Of a DNA stretch of 5,284 nt, positions 5,064 to 5,284 are shown one piece after another. Position 1 is the first letter of the stretch. Each line of letters opens with the position of its first letter. Location: contig JBHEOL010000323.1 in NCBI GenBank assembly GCA_046261635.1, forward strand, positions 1 through 5,284. The letters are read 5' to 3'. The notes below the pieces were generated by a model that saw nothing but the letters and a program-made list of their open reading frames with translations, did not search any database and had not been told where the DNA came from. The position numbers and the translations under genes are program-made. The stretch is from JBHEPS01 sp046261635. GTDB lineage: Bacteria; Acidobacteriota; Thermoanaerobaculia; Gp7-AA8.

Positions 5064-5095
5064 CGGGACACTGCTCCCGGAGCCTCTTTCGGCTC
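5064..5095 (+). other. two back-to-back hairpins upstream of the last gene
   Basis: CGGGA (5064-5068), loop CACTGC, TCCCG (5075-5079) is followed with no gap by GAGCC (5080-5084), loop TCTTTC, GGCTC (5091-5095). Both have perfect 5-bp stems and 6-nt loops. The first stem could extend by three pairs (two wobble) into bases used by the second, so the folds could compete. They lie 32 bases before ATG 5127, and whether they are transcribed is unknown. Confidence 0.3.
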
Positions 5096-5126
5096 GCTTC
5101 CCCTGTTACCATTCCGTTGCGATTCC

Positions 5127-5284
5127 ATGCTGATTCCCCGCTTCACGACCGAAGAGCTCGCTCATCTTTCCGAGCGTGAGGCGACGCGTCGCCACTTCGC
5201 CCTCCGGAATCTCCAGAGCCTTCGCTGGCTCACCTGGATCGCGGTCGTCGGGGGATTCGGCGTCATGCTCAGCCAGGCGAGCTC
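5127..5284 (+). CDS. N-terminal fragment of an unidentified membrane protein
   Basis: The frame opens at ATG 5127 and runs off the right edge after 52 full codons. It begins MLIPRFTTEELAHLSEREAT, a charged helical cytoplasmic stretch, continues RRHFALRNLQSLRW, then enters a transmembrane helix of about 18 residues (LTWIAVVGGFGVMLSQAS). I do not recognise it. A short cytoplasmic N-terminus then one helix would suit a membrane-anchored sensor kinase, cyclase or similar protein, but nothing visible settles this. No Shine-Dalgarno sequence precedes the ATG. TGTTACCAT (5104-5112) could be an extended -10, giving a very short leader. Base composition looks like the neighbouring genes. Confidence 0.7.
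   Translation, partial: MLIPRFTTEELAHLSEREATRRHFALRNLQSLRWLTWIAVVGGFGVMLSQAS

Overview
The window is GC-rich and gene-dense, with strong G/C bias at third codon positions. It looks like a free-living, probably Gram-negative bacterium: it carries a lipoprotein with a lipobox and a Sec-exported YceI protein. The gene mix (GH15 enzyme with a trehalase-like N-terminus, small CxxC/CxxH protein, two-TM PH-like protein, SGNH hydrolase) would fit an Acidobacteriota-like soil or sediment lineage. That placement is an inference and is weak.

Layout: 1-155, C-terminal end of an unidentified plus-strand protein. 335-523, a 62-residue protein with a CxxC...CxxH pattern. 594-1040, a two-TM protein with a PH-like domain and probably a leaderless start. 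1111-2949 (minus), a full-length glycoside hydrolase family 15 enzyme. It is divergent, across a 62-bp gap, from 3012-3665 (plus), an SGNH/GDSL hydrolase. 3708-4226 (plus), a rhodanese-domain lipoprotein interrupted by one in-frame UGA, followed by a strong intrinsic terminator. 4365-4967 (minus), a secreted YceI-family protein. 5127 to the window edge (plus), the N-terminus of an unidentified membrane protein.

The main result is the rhodanese gene. A conventional caller would end it at 4091 as a 127-residue truncated protein. The same frame continues for 44 more sense codons that encode the rest of the rhodanese fold and stops at TAA 4224-4226. The UGA lies in a C-T-UGA-P-A-E active-site loop, where I recall related rhodaneses having a second Cys (CxCP). 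A hairpin 15 nt downstream has a 6-bp perfect stem and a CGUGC loop, which matches a bacterial SECIS element. I read the gene as a selenoprotein: an exported lipoprotein with a Cys-Thr-Sec redox or sulfur-transfer loop. The Sec machinery (selA, selB, selC, selD) is not in the window.

No shared pathway is evident among the genes. The SGNH hydrolase and the selenoprotein may be co-transcribed (42-bp gap, then a terminator). The GH15 and YceI genes run convergently against their left-hand neighbours. Both convergent junctions hold a hairpin fused to a G or C homopolymer.
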